A stretch of DNA of 64,000 nt, from contig JAUCBN010000017.1 in NCBI GenBank assembly GCA_035048815.1, positions 15,248,936-15,312,935 of the forward strand. The letters are read 5' to 3'. This stretch comes from Abelmoschus esculentus (Eukaryota > Streptophyta > Magnoliopsida > Malvales > Malvaceae). The notes under the pieces were generated by a model. It was not told where the DNA came from. It did not search any database and worked only from the letters and a program-made list of their open reading frames with translations. Below, one piece after another: positions 24,189 through 36,153 of this stretch. Made by a program: the position numbers and the translations under genes. Position 1 is the first letter of the stretch. Each line of letters opens with the position of its first letter.

Positions 24189-24995
24189 CTAGAGCAAGAC
24201 AAGGTGTTAGGTCCGAAATGATCAGTTGATGGGAGTAAACTTGAAAGTTGCAGAATATGTGAAAAGAGAGGCAATGGGATTGAGCATTGTGGAAGGAACT
24301 ATGTTATAATTAGTTGAAATAAAATGTATTCATTAAATCGATAATAATCTAAAGTTATACCAAAGTTGATCTAAATAATAAGCAGTTTGGTTTTGTTTAA
24401 GTAAACGATGAATCCATATCAACTTTCTCTTAAGATATTTTCTCTATAATTAAAGGGTGGAAAAGGACAGAGAAACTGTCAAGTTTTTAAGACAAGTGGG
24501 GTTGACAAGTCAGCTGCCAGTAGAAGTAGCCAGCGTTAAATTCAACAGTTAGCTAGCAAAGCCTTTTATTTTAAGACTGCTACTTCCACTCCCCAATGGT
24601 AGCACTCCATTGGAGAAGAACGTTGATGCATTGGTGTGGAAGGAGAGGAAATTTTACCCTTTGAAACCCAGAAGATAACAGTGACTTTGAGAGAGACATC
24701 TGAAACTAAGAAGAAACAGAGACTTTTACAGAGATAGAAGTGAAGGGTCAAACTTTACCAATGGTGTAGGTCAACGGTTGATACCCCCTCTTCCCCCTTT
24801 TCTATTTTTTTAATCTCAAAATCCTTTATTTTTTCACTAAAAGTTCTCTTCATCTCTCCCTCTTTCTCTTTCCGTATTTGAATTTTAGTTGAAGGGTTCT
24901 TATAAAAAGTTGTAATTTTTATTTATCTGGGTTTGTTCTTGACAAAAAAAGAAGCTTCTTGTTGTTATTTTGGGTATTCTTTCTCAACTTTGCTG
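24189..24995 (+). promoter_or_regulatory. XTH-RIN4 spacer with RIN4 leader
   Basis: The first part is the XTH 3' flank. From about 24780 to 24890 the sequence becomes strongly pyrimidine-rich (CTCTTCATCTCTCCCTC), typical of a plant 5' UTR. This probably marks the RIN4 transcript leader. No separate gene is seen. Confidence 0.5.
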
Positions 24996-26456
24996 ATGGC
25001 AGTAAGTTCTTATCTTAACTGTTCTTTTTTTTCCTGAGTTTTAGTATGCATTATTTTCTGTTTGTTTCTGAAGAAAATTTTAGAGAAAAGATTAAAGCTG
25101 AGATTAGGGACATTCATTTTACATTTTCTATTGTACCAAAGATATAATCTATTGAGATTCTGTATTGCTAGCTCTGGTTTAATGGTTTAGGTACTTGATT
25201 TAGAGATATTGAAGTTAGGATAGTTGAGATTCTGGTCTTTTATTCATAATTGGTTGATGAACTTGCAGATATCATTTGGCTTTGAATATTCTGATCTGGG
25301 AATATGTTGTATTCTTTTCCCAATTATGCATCTAATTTCCTTGTAAAATCTTGTGGTTTTTTAGTTTGATTATGCTAACGAAACTTAAAACATTCAATAA
25401 TGTGTCCATGGATTTCATATTCTTTTTAGTTTTGATTGTTGGTTGAGATTTTCATTTTTCTGTTTCGGATTTAGCAGCGATCTCATGTACCCAAGTTTGG
25501 CAATTGGGAAGGTGAAGAGGATGTTCCCTACACAGCTTATTTCGACAAGGCTCGGAAGGGTCGAACCGGGGGAAAGATTGTGAATCCGAATGATCCCCAA
25601 GAGAATCCTGACTTGCATCGTGATTGTGTGGCTCCGACTAGAGGTCCTCCGGCTTCAAAAACGAAAGCGGAATTGGATGAGCCAGTAGGACATGGACCTG
25701 CTAGAAGGAGCAGGGAAGAAGGTGACCTCAAACAATTTGCAGACTCTCCTGCACGTCATGACAATGTCAACCGTAAAGCCTCTGGGGATACTACACCTTC
25801 ACGTTATGGCCGTGAAGCCTCGAAACAAGCTACAAGACCAAGGGTTGGATCTGAAAACAGCATAGATAAATCACCACTGCATCACCATGCACGGGCTGTG
25901 GGGAGAGGTAACATGGCATCACCTGCATGGGAAGGAAAGAATTCACACGACGGTAGCCATGGAACTCCCACGAGGTCCAGAATGAGGCCAAGTACTCGAG
26001 GCGATGACAGTGTAAATTCTCTTCTTCATATCATCTTATTTTGTCAGTGGATTTCACTTCATTCAAAGCTCTCTACTCTTTAGAACTGGTTGCTAACGTC
26101 CGGTTTCTGATACACCAGCCTGATGAAGGTGCTGCTGTTCCAAGATTTGGTGATTGGGATGAGAATAACCCGGCATCAGCCGATGGTTATACTCACATTT
26201 TCAACAAGGTGCGAGAAGAGAGGAACAGCGGGGGTAGGGCACCAGGCATGCCAGGTGAACAATCCCCCTACCGCACTGCTCGGAACCAGAAACCAGCTAA
26301 CACCAACGCTAAGGTATGTTGTTCTGGAATCTGTCCAAGAATTCTGGTTGCTATGCCGGTGGTTTCTATGAATCTTATATAAATTTCTAATTGTATACAT
26401 TTCTTGCATTGCATTTTGTCCTCCAGAGTTGCTGCCTTCCATGGTGCAGGAAATGA
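24996..26456 (+). CDS. RIN4: RPM1-interacting protein 4 (two NOI domains)
   Basis: RIN4 is a plasma-membrane immune regulator guarded by NLR receptors and targeted by several bacterial effectors. Exons are 24996-25001 (only ATGGCA), 25475-26011, 26119-26313 and 26427-26456, joining to 768 bp and 255 residues. The N-terminal NOI domain has VPKFGNWEGEEDVPYTAYFD and the C-terminal one has VPRFGDWDENNPASADGYT. Both contain the VPxFGxW site that AvrRpt2-type proteases cleave in the family. The conserved phospho-Thr context YTHIFNKVREER follows. The protein ends SCCLPWCRK, the Cys cluster palmitoylated for membrane anchoring. The middle is disordered and Ser/Arg/His-rich. Exon 2 begins at a tandem TAGCAG acceptor, so a protein one Gln shorter (254 residues) is equally possible. 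It is convergent with FATA, with 556 bp between stop codons. The gene looks intact. Confidence 0.94.
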
Positions 26457-27012
26457 GAGTGGATTCATCAGCTGTGTGGAATATTGTAAATACATTGAAG
26501 GGCTCCTTCAAAGCAGAGTAATTTCTGTCAAACTGCAGTTTATTATCACTTGTGTTCTTGTTTTCTTTGATGACACATTGTATTCTATTTGGTGAACCTT
26601 TTACCCTTGCTTATGTTATCCGACTTTCTTTTTTTCCTTCGTTATGTTATCCGGTCGAACATGTACCTGCGGTTCTGATAACATAAGAATGCAACTAGTG
26701 TTTAGGTCTCCGTGTTCGAAGTGGGAAGGCTTGTCTAGTGATCAGATCATCTGTTTTTCAGTTCAACGAGTTGGACCGAACGAGTTGTTAACTTTGATAC
26801 TTGAATGTAGATTAGGATAAAACGTTCTGCTTCAGCATTTCATGATACAAGACTGATAGAAAAACATTTGAAGACGTTTATGGTGATCCAAAGTAGAAAA
26901 CACATGGAAGGATTATTATTATCATCTGCTTCTGCAACAGGTTGTAGTAGGGAAATAGCATATCACAACTTTGTGCTCGTGCCCTTTATCGAATGAATTC
27001 GAAGGCTCAACA
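26457..27012. other. convergent 3' UTR region (RIN4/FATA)
   Basis: This interval lies between the two stop codons and presumably holds both 3' UTRs. I see no ORF or repeat with support. Confidence 0.6.
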
Positions 27013-28769
27013 TCATCTAGTAGGTTTCTTTCTCCATCCAGTCCGACCTCTGTTTATTTCCTGCCCATCACCGGAGAATCTCAAGAGATGCAAAAATCGA
27101 TGGCAGTCAGGTTGGTCTTCTCTTGTTGTTACAGTTGCGAATCCATTTGTTCCATGAAGCACCGAAACTGTTTCAGTAGCCTCCACCAGTTCCGCACTTG
27201 TAAGGGAATTAACCACATCGTCCTGTTGGCACTCCCGCCGGTAATCCAACGTGATGGTTTCAAGTTCATGCGTGTCGATGATCTCTTCAGGCATGCTCTG
27301 CCATACAGACATCATAATTATTGGTTTATAGAATCAAACCAGATTTGGACATTGAAAGTCTAGAGAAAGAATACTAGGATGCCATGTCCTCTCAACTGAC
27401 CTCTAGAACCCATCCTATGTAGGTGACATTATTGACATGCTGGTTCATGTCAAGATCAGCTCGTCTTGGCTGCAAATATTAAAATCAAATTAAGAATTTC
27501 AATGAATATAAACGTAAATAAATCAGATAACCTTGCCTTCAGCCCTAGCCTGGAATACTGAACAGGATCTCCTAACTTGACAATCTTTTGCAAACTCTTA
27601 CTGTTCTTCTCTGGAAATGCTAATCTGTAAACACCAAGAGAGGATCAATTAAATAAGAGAGAATCTATCACTAAAAACAAAAAATAATGCAGGAAAGTAG
27701 TTAATGGAATAAGGTTATGTCACCTTTATTTAGCATCATGCAAAACTATATATGTATATATATCATTTTATCCATCCATTTCACTCGTTTTATATAATAT
27801 AAGTGGATCCTACCGAGGTTCTCGTGGACAGAAGAGACGATATTCTTCCTTAACATCATCACTAACTTTCTGCAGCTGCCTAGTGTCCTGGTTCATCGTC
27901 ACCCACTTGCTGAAACCATTGCAGATGGATTAGCTTTCTGAATAAAACTAATGCTAAGAACAATCTTGTTTGTAATATACAGACAAAAGACCAGAGTGGG
28001 GGAAGAAGATGCACCACCTTGCAGCTCTTCCAATAAGTTCACCAGTAGCAACATCCTTTAGGATCCAATCCCTTCTGGTTCCAACTCTTCCCTCATTTTG
28101 TCCCCATGTTTCGATTTCGATCACATCACCACTACACCACAAAATCAACATCCAATTGTCAAACATAAACTGGAAATGAAAAGAAAAAAACAGGCGGAAA
28201 ATGTTGAAAAAACAAGGTGAATATGCCCACCAAGCAGGGTATTTGTATACTTCAATGTGCATACGTGCAATCACCCATATGAGATGCAGTTTTCTCATGG
28301 TGGGAGTGGTACCGAACCCATCTGTTGAAAACCCAACACTTTGGGCATGGTTAACTCCAACTTCCTGCAGTCAGAAATTCCCAGAAGATGAAAAGAAAGT
28401 ATATATATATATACATATATATGTATATGTATATGTATATGTATATACCTGCAAGAAATTAGCAATGGTTACAATAGTGGCAGTTTTGTTAATCCCAACC
28501 TCATAACACCTAATAATAAACTTCTCTTTATAAGATAATCCATCTTCTGTCAAGCCACCGCAGCGGAGCTGGTCAGCCAAATTCCTCGAACCAGAGTCTA
28601 CCGGAGCAGCCGACCCGCCTTGTTCCTGGTACGAGAAAACACCTTGAACCGGTGTCATGCTGAGCCTAGAGGTGGAGACGACGCGTGGGCTGCTCCGGCG
28701 AAAAGATAGTGGGGCAAGTGAACCGGCGATTCTACATTGAAGCACATCGCAAGAAGAAAATTTGAGCAT
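27013..28769 (-). CDS. FATA: oleoyl-acyl carrier protein thioesterase, plastid
   Basis: FATA releases mainly oleate from acyl-ACP in the plastid, ending fatty-acid synthesis. Seven exons on minus: 28449-28769, 28231-28364, 28018-28131, 27814-27909, 27537-27624, 27401-27469 and 27013-27297. They give 1107 bp, 368 residues; an upstream in-frame ATG at 28799 would add ten. The Ser/Arg-rich start is a likely transit peptide. Signatures in order are SYKEKFIIRCYEVGINKTAT, GFSTDGFGTTPTMRKLHLIW, GRVGTRRDWILKD, DLDMNQHVNNVTYIGW and THELETITLDYRRECQQDD. The Asp/Asn/His of DMNQHVNN and the Glu-Cys of YRRECQ, the catalytic area in this family, are kept. Oddities: the intron after exon 5 starts with GC (CTGAAG/GCAAGG), and the exon 2/3 junction makes YPAC where the family has YPAW. 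Intron 1 holds a TA/TATG microsatellite. It is probably functional. Confidence 0.92.
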
Positions 28770-29707
28770 CTTCTTTTGGTTTGGCAATAAACTGAGCACT
28801 TTCTAGCATTAGCTTCGGTTGTTTCTATTATTACTTATTGAGCCTAAGACCGAGCATTCGGTTGAGTCGATTAAAAAAATAAATTATTTAAATTTATAAA
28901 TTTTATTTGAATTTATACGAATTTATAAAATTTGAATCAAATAAAATTAAATTTTTTAGTTTTTATACATAGTTAATTGTAATTATTTATAATGTTATTA
29001 TACTTATTGATTCAAGTTCTAATAATTTTCACATTCATATACTATATATTTTTTATTTTTACTTGTGATATATTGTATATATAATATATTAGGTAGAATT
29101 GACAAACTCGACTCAAACTTAAAAATTATTAATTAAGTATTAAAATTTTAAGTTATTTAAATTTTTATTTTATAACTCAAACTTTTTTTTTTCTAGAATC
29201 AAATTTATAAAATTACGAATAAAATAAAAAACAAATTAATTTTTAATATTAAATCAAATGATATAATTTTTTTAAATCGAATCAAATTTTATCTATTATA
29301 ATATAACCGAGAGACGGTGTGTTAAGCTGACGCGGGATATGACCAATACTTTCTAACAACACTGAATTTTACACATAAAATTAAGATATTAAATTATTAA
29401 CCATTAATTGTCTTGTTCATACGTTTATGTTTCTTATAATTTTATTTTAAATTAATTTTTATTTATTTATTATCTTATATTATTTTAAATTTGACTTTTT
29501 TTTTTAATTCTTAAATTTGTTTAAATTGTCATCACTATATTCCTTTCCAAAGCTAGACCGCTATAATTAATTTCTCATGATTTCATCCTTTGAATTGGTA
29601 GTCCTTCCAATAAATATATTAAAGTGTATTAAGCTTTTTTATTTAGGTACTTAAAATATATTAAAATTTTATAATTTTTAAATCTGTTTATATTATAAAA
29701 AAATATT
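28770..29707. other. FATA upstream flank, AT-rich
   Basis: The first 50-100 bp presumably carry the FATA leader. The rest is AT-rich with traces (ACTCGACTCAAACTT near 29107, GTTGAGTCGATT near 28861) resembling decayed TAGGG-TIR MITE interior. No gene is seen. Confidence 0.5.
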
Positions 29708-30019
29708 TAAAATATATTAATTTTTTATTTAGGTATTTAAAGTGTTTTTATTCAAATAAATTATATTTTTATCTAAATTAATATCTAAAGTATGATTTTT
29801 CAAAATAGATATTTAAAAAATATTTTTCATCTAAATTTCTAAATATTATCCTATGACATTGATTAAAAAAATATTAAATATATATTTTAATAAAATGTAT
29901 ATTTTAAGTATCTATTTAAATAAAAAATACTTTAAATATCTATTTTAAAAAATCATACTTTAGATATTAATTTAGATAAAAATATTTTAAATATTTAAAT
30001 AAAAATTAATATACTTTAA
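29708..30019. repeat. AT-rich foldback element
   Basis: The left arm (about 29708-29858) and right arm (about 29892-30019) are inverted copies. The clearest stretch is AATATCTAAAGTATGATTTT, found at 29780-29799 and inverted near 29951-29970. A short loop near 29850-29890 separates them. The ends are too AT-rich to define a target duplication. It is probably a MITE, superfamily unknown. Confidence 0.65.
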
Positions 30020-30392
30020 ATATTTATTTGTAGTAAAATAAAATTTTCACTGGAATATTTTTTTCAATTAAACTCTATAATTGAATTAAATCTCTAAAAT
30101 TAGAAAAACATCTCGTGCGAACCATTATTTGAAAAATTAAATGATTAAATTTCATACATATTCGATTGTAGGCATGTACACGAACTAAATGAGGTTATAT
30201 TTACATTTATTCATTTAATTTTAATTAAATAAACGAAAACAATTAACTATTTGAATGTAACCCGTTCATATTCGTTAAAATAATAAACGAAGACAAAAGT
30301 CTATTAAACTTTTAAATTTAAAAAATAGGAGGGGTAAAATCTGTTATTTAAGTAATATTTAAAACGGATGCTTACCTTCAAAGGGAAACACG

Positions 30393-30809
30393 TAGAAATG
30401 TATTCGGTTCGGGTTCGGTTTAATTCGGTAAGCTATTTTAGTAACGATCGGTTTTCGGTTCAGTTAATCTCGGTTTTCGATTTTTTTATATTAACGTTAT
30501 TTTTTAAAATTTTATATTTTATCTTGACAAAATAACTTTATTTTATGACTTTTAAACATTAAAATGTCAAAATTTTAAGATATTTTTTATAAATATTTAT
30601 TAAAAACTTATTTTTAAGTAAAAATATAAAAAATAAAAATACATATATAGTATTTTAAATATAAAATATTTATAAAAATAATTAAAAATTAATTAAAAAA
30701 TTAAATTCGATTTAATTCGGTAACTGCGGTTAACCGCAATTTATAAATTTATGAATCATAATATTTAATTCGGTTCAGTTCGGCTTTCAATTAACCATGC
30801 TCGGTCCTA
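30393..30809. mobile_element. hAT-type MITE relic
   Basis: The left end is TAGAAATGTATTCGG and the right end, inverted, is TAGGACCGAGCATGG. The flanks GAAACACG (30385-30392) and GTAACACG (30810-30817) match at 7 of 8 positions, as an 8-bp duplication. The interior has arrays of GGTTCGGTTT / TCGGTTTTCGG at both sides. There is no ORF. Confidence 0.6.
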
Positions 30810-31552
30810 GTAACACGCAACAATGCTTGTCAGCTGACAATGAAAGCTTCAGCTTTCCCTGCATAGGCTTGAGGATGACCATCTCGAATCTGATGAATTA
30901 AAGCTATCGATAGAAACTATCGAGGAGAATATCCTGTAGTCATAAGAAAGACCTGGAGATGCTCAAGAGTAGAGAAATATTAGAATATTTTAGAAGAAAA
31001 ACAAAATTAATCCCCAACAAAATCAAAATTAGCTGCCAAGCAACTGAGCTTAAACTGGAAAAAGTCGTCAATAATTAAGAACAGAGACTAAACAGTCCAT
31101 CCTCATGATTCATCTTTGGTTAGAGTTTGTCTTTTTCCATACAGTTTTTCTTCTGGAGCTCGTTTTGCGGCCAGGGCTTCATCATCAAGCACTTGTGAAT
31201 GCACTTAAAACAACTGGGGTTACATGCAGAACTCATCTACACTAGCAGAATCACACAACCACACATATATATATGTACACAGAGAGAGAGAGAGAGGGGG
31301 GGAATTTAGGTTGGAGACGACCCAATATAGCAGCAGTGCCGAATCCCGAAGAGAGTGATAGCCTGATTCTTATGACTGTGACAACTGACAAGATGAGAAA
31401 CTTCCAAGGTCTAAAAACCTAAAGATGATACTCAAACCTCGTTGGGCACCGCTCCATGGTGTCAAACAACCACACAGTTCTATCTGGGTCAAGCAAGACG
31501 ATCCACCACTTTAATTTAATTTTTCCACCAATGTCACTTCCATTAACAAAAC
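30810..31552. other. non-repetitive spacer with possible exon relic
   Basis: This stretch is less AT-rich than its neighbours. On minus, 31103-31204 is open between two stops and reads LDDEALAAKRAPEEKLYGKR, which looks protein-like, but I do not recognise the family and no splice structure is clear. A GA microsatellite runs from 31279 to 31296, followed by a G run. It could be an old gene tail or 3' UTR. Confidence 0.3.
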
Positions 31553-32039
31553 TAAGGGATAATAAGCTTGGTCGGCTCACGAGTTATTCAGGCTCGGTTC
31601 GGTTAAAGCTCGGCTTAAGTGAGTTCGGTTTAAATTCGGATTCGGTTCGGGATTTAAATAAATCTTACCCAAGCTCGAATCGAAAAGCTCGTGAACAGGC
31701 TCAGAATAATTATATATACATTAAAAATAATTTGTTTAGCAAAAAAAAAATTGAGAGTAAATCCACTAAAAATAAATTAAATAAAATAAATTGAATATTA
31801 TAAACTAAATCAAATTTATAAAACTACAAATAAAAAATAAAAAATAAACTATAAATAAATAAATAACAAAAACAATATAAAAAATTGTCCATTTTGAGTC
31901 AAGTCAAACCCAATAATATTATTTTCGAGCCGAACTCAAGTCTGAAATTCCGAGCTCGGCAAGCCTCGAGCCGAACCTAGATATGCATGTTTCCGAGCCA
32001 AACATGATCTAGCTCGGGCTTTACTCGTTATCACCCCTA
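31553..32039. mobile_element. hAT-type MITE relic
   Basis: The left end is TAAGGGATAATAAGC and the right end, inverted, is TAGGGGTGATAACGA. The interior carries GGCTCGGTTCGG and CTCGAGCCGAAC arrays. The flanks (TTAACAAAAC and TTAACGAC) match only if a two-base indel is allowed, so the duplication is uncertain. The interior is AT-rich without genuine coding sequence. Confidence 0.5.
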
Positions 32040-33809
32040 TTAACGACTATGTCATGGATATATATGGCACACTTCATTTTGAAAGATCAAAGCAAACTTC
32101 ACTGTGACTAGCATTTATATATAAATGCAAAGGAAGACACATTGAAAAAAATAAACCACTAACACAACCAATGGCATAAGATTAATCGCAGGAATTCCTG
32201 TAAAACCCTTTTTGATTGCTCTTAAAACTGTTAGGTGCAACCTTGAGTCAATATTTTGGAAGAATTTAGTACTGAAAATGGTGGCTTTCTATATATAATG
32301 AAAGTTGTGATTTTTCATTTATACAAATCATGGTTGAAATTACAGTACAAATTTAGTTTTCTCTACAAATCTACAATTGACAACTACAAACTATAAGAAC
32401 TAGAGAGACACCCCATGGACTGGGAAAGCTTGCAAGTTCTAATGGTTCGGATCCCGACATGTTAAGGAAAGGCCCAAATCTTAACAAATTTATGGTCGAG
32501 ACCTGAATCTCAATGAGTTGGAAAATTACAAATAAAAAATGGAGCTTTGGAGGCCATCACTTTATTTTGGGAGATGCATCTAAAATTCCATGTAACACTC
32601 GATATATACCTTTCAAAACTCTTGTTCGCTCCTCTGATTCCAATGTCACTCGTCGCACAAATCATCTTGTTCCCATAGTTAAAAGAATGATTGTTGTTTT
32701 GAAAGTTATAAGTTCAAGTATAGGTGTTTATAGCACGAAAATTAAAACAGGACACTTTAAAAGAATACTATATTTTAGCTACTGTCGAAACTGGTGTTTC
32801 TATTTTTATAACAGGACACTTTAACTTCTTGTCATTACATTTCCCTATCCATTAGCCTGCAATTTACGATGTCGGGAGCTTTTATTGCTCCTATTGGGGA
32901 TCCATGCTTTAAATAGGTGGGTTCGTGTGTATCTTAAACTTTTTAAAATTCACATATTTATCTTTAATTTTTATAAACTATCCCTTAAGATTTTATTCTA
33001 TTTGAACTTTGTGACCATCCTAAAATTTTAAAATTTTATGTGTACTCATTCTTTAATAAATTTTTAGATCCGTCACTGATCGCTCCTCTTTCTCTATTTC
33101 TATGGACCCTCACTGAAGCATGTTTTCTGGCAATTTCTTTTATTTTCTGACAAGAGTGACTTGTTTCCTTTATTACGTGGTTGTGTTCACGGTTTAGAGG
33201 AATGTTCTGTTTTTGTTTTGGTGGTTTTAGTGTTCACCATCTTGCATCATGAAGTGTCACTGTTGACGATCATAGATAATGATAATTTGGTTCCAGAAGT
33301 CATGACTTTATGGGACTGCTTTTCCCTTTTGGGTTTATAGGAACCAGTCCTTTTTATATTTTTAAAAATATTATATATTTTAATTATAATTAAATTATTT
33401 TAATATATAAACGTAAATAACTGATGTGTTATTATATAAAATATTTTAAATATTATTAAAGACTGTTTAATAACATCAAAGCAATTAAAAATTTGATTAT
33501 TAAATTAAATAATATACCAAAGTTTAATTATTATTCGTAAACTATATCTAAAAAACATTTATTTATTTAATTGATAATTCACTTTAAATATATACTCTTT
33601 AAATTCATTAATGACTAAATAGTTAAAAATATTTAAATCATTTTATTTTAAATAAATTCAAATCTTAACATTTATTTTAAAAAATAAAATTCTTGTCTTT
33701 AATCCGAATAACTATTTGTAATTTTTAGGAAATTCATGATTATTTTAATTTTTTTAAAACTATATATAAAAAATAATGATAAAAAAATTTCCATGCAGCT
33801 GGGCAAGAG
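32040..33809. other. gene-free spacer
   Basis: I see no supported gene. It contains one copy of a dispersed repeat (32898-33078, listed separately). The part from 33360 to 33780 is extremely AT-rich. Confidence 0.5.
32898..33078 (+). repeat. dispersed repeat, copy 1
   Basis: The sequence from GGGATCCATGCTTTAAATAGG to AGATCCGTCACTG aligns with 63028-63221 in the same orientation, sharing AAACTTTT(C/T)AAA, TTTATAA-rich middle and TTTTAAAATTNTATRTG. The two copies are clearly diverged. The class is unknown. Confidence 0.55.
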
Positions 33810-34304
33810 TAGGGGTAAGCAAAATTCGACTCGACTCGTTTTGACTCGACTCGGAATTTCATAGATTCGACTCGATTCAAAAAAATTTCAAATAAAGTTC
33901 GAGTTGTAAAATATTCGAATAACTCGAAATTTTTAGTAATTAAAGGATTAATATTTAAGTTTGAGATGAGTCTATCATTTTTTTTATGATATATATACAT
34001 TGATATGTAAAAATATAAAGAAATATTGCTACATATGAAAATATATATATACATATCTTATATGATTAGAGAAAGTCGTTTAAATTAGAATCAAATCATA
34101 CTATAACATGATAAATAATTACAATTAAATATTTATATGAACTCGAAAACTCAACTCGATTCGACTCGACTCGAATTTTTTAAACTCGACTCGAACCGAA
34201 AAAATTTTAAATAAAGTTTGAGTCGTAAAATATAACTCGTTAACTCGAATAACTAAAATTTTTTTGACTTGACTCAACTCGACTGGATCAAATACTCACC
34301 CCTA
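33810..34304. mobile_element. hAT-type MITE with TAGGG ends
   Basis: The left end is TAGGGGTAAGCAAAA and the right end, inverted, is TAGGGGTGAGTATTT. The flanks GGCAAGAG (33802-33809) and GGCAAAAG (34305-34312) form a 7/8 target duplication. Dense GACTCGACTCG arrays occupy both subterminal regions. It is non-coding. Confidence 0.75.
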
Positions 34305-35100
34305 GGCAAAAGTCCCTACCGTTCACCTTCCTCCCTGGCTTTATCCCTGACTTTTTATATGTAATAATATTTGTGTTTGAATTTAAATTTTTACATTTTA
34401 CTACTTTTTTTATTTCTTTTCAAATAAATATTTTTCATTTTTTCTCTTCTATTTTTCAATTTTAATCATTTTTTATCAACTAATTTTTCATTTTAAAATT
34501 TAATCGCTTAATTAACTAATTTTTCTTTTTTCTCTCTTCTATCTTTTATATCAAACAAAGCCCATAGTTCTTAATTTAATTTAGCAGCTTTAATTAAGAT
34601 ATCATTAGTATACATGCATATTGGTATCAAATGTTTTTTTAATCCAAATATTCAATAAAATTATTATTATGATATAATATTCGATTTAAATTATTTAATT
34701 CCTTTCGTTTGGCTAGACAGTCTGCGAGTCGAATATATTTTTTTTGTACGAATCAATTTATAATAATTTATACTCCACTCTGATACAAACATGTCTGTCC
34801 AAAATGAGCATATGTTTTAAACACCTTTGATTTGTCATTTTATGAAGACTTGCTTTGTCTTCATCTCCTTCCGTTAATTACTCCCACCACCAACTGCCCA
34901 AAACAAATCCATAATTTTCTTCATCAACAAAGGCCTATTTTCTCCAATAATAAATATTTATTATAATTTGATTTTTATTATTTTATTTATAATATATAAT
35001 TGTATTAAAATATCTAATAATGTATCTCACTAAAACAACGTATTATTAGTGAACTTATGATATCTTAATTATAAATTTTTCGTATAAAGTAAAAAATATA
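34305..35100. other. AT-rich spacer
   Basis: Nothing recognisable is seen apart from homopolymer-rich AT sequence. Confidence 0.6.
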
Positions 35101-35358
35101 CTCTATTCGTCTTATAAATTATGAATTTTATTGGTTTTTTAAAAGTTAAATTTTTTAAACTTTGATTATAATTATATTAAATATTTTAATTAATTAAATT
35201 TTATAAAATATATATTTAAGATCTATTTGAGTAGAAGTTTTTAAAATATATTTTTTTATATTTTTATCAATAACAAATTTTAAATAATCATGAGTTAAAA
35301 TTTAAAAAATTTAATCCAAAAAATCAATAAAAAACAATATTTATGGGACAAAACAGAG
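35101..35358. mobile_element. Stowaway-like MITE (Tc1/mariner)
   Basis: Both ends are preceded or followed by TA (35099-35100 and 35359-35360). The terminal inverted repeats are CTCTATTCGTCTTATAAATT and, inverted, CTCTGTTTTGTCCCATAAAT, matching the CTCC(C)T..GTCCCATAAA look of Stowaway MITEs. The inverted pairing extends inward through the TTTTATTGGTTTTTTAAAA region. Length is 258 bp, and it is non-coding. Confidence 0.75.
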
Positions 35359-36153
35359 TACTAAAAATTTAATAAAATAGTCTATATATTTTTTTTAATT
35401 ACGCATTTTTAAGCAGCAAATAAAAGAAAAATAAGGACAAGATGAATAAGGATAAATAGAGAAATTTATATCATATTATTAACATAAATATTTATAACGT
35501 TTTTTCAAATTTTATATTTACAAGCATACGAAGTAAATATCATATAAAATTCTAAACCTGATAAACATTAAAATCTTAATAATAGATTACATCAAACTCT
35601 TCTCTGTATGATATATAAAATTTATAACTGACATATTTAAATAAATATTCATAATTTATTATTAATTTATATAAAATTTAAAAGATATGCATGTTTTTTA
35701 AATTTCGTAGATATAATTTTTTTCGTAAGATATTTTTATCAAAATTTATATACTTTTTAATAAATATTATTAAAAAATATTTTTCATTATTTATGTTTAG
35801 AATTTTTTAACGAGATTTTTTATAGTATTTTTTATTAATAAAAACAAAGTCAAGAAAAATAAAATAAAAAATATGTTGATTTAATTCGACATTATAAGTA
35901 TATAAAAAAGAAAATGAGAACGTTCACACTGGATCCCGCGTTGCCGCCACATTCCAAGTGGCACCCAGCTAGCTTTAGCTTTATCACCGACTAAAACGAA
36001 ATCACAGCCGTTGATCTCCCGAAACCAATTCCCTTATCATAATCTCTCTCTGAGCGTAAAGTGGACGTCTCCCAACTTAGAGCCCCAAACGAAGACAAAC
36101 GAAGGCAGTGAGTGAAGAGAGTAGTATTGACTGTTTGATGCGCCGGTGATTGA
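35359..36153 (+). promoter_or_regulatory. GAUT8 upstream region
   Basis: This is AT-rich DNA to about 35910, then a less AT-rich 240 bp that probably contains the core promoter and 5' UTR of the GAUT8-type gene. No clear TATA box was identified. Confidence 0.45.

Noticed and set aside
26971..27363. Plus-strand 130-codon open frame
   Set aside because: It is antisense to the last FATA exon, whose minus frame has clear family motifs.
31456..31794. 112-codon plus-strand open frame
   Set aside because: It runs into a MITE interior and translates its CTCGGTTCGG array; no family resemblance.
33740..34054. 104-codon minus-strand open frame
   Set aside because: It lies mostly within a TAGGG-TIR MITE and AT-rich flank; the translation is low complexity.
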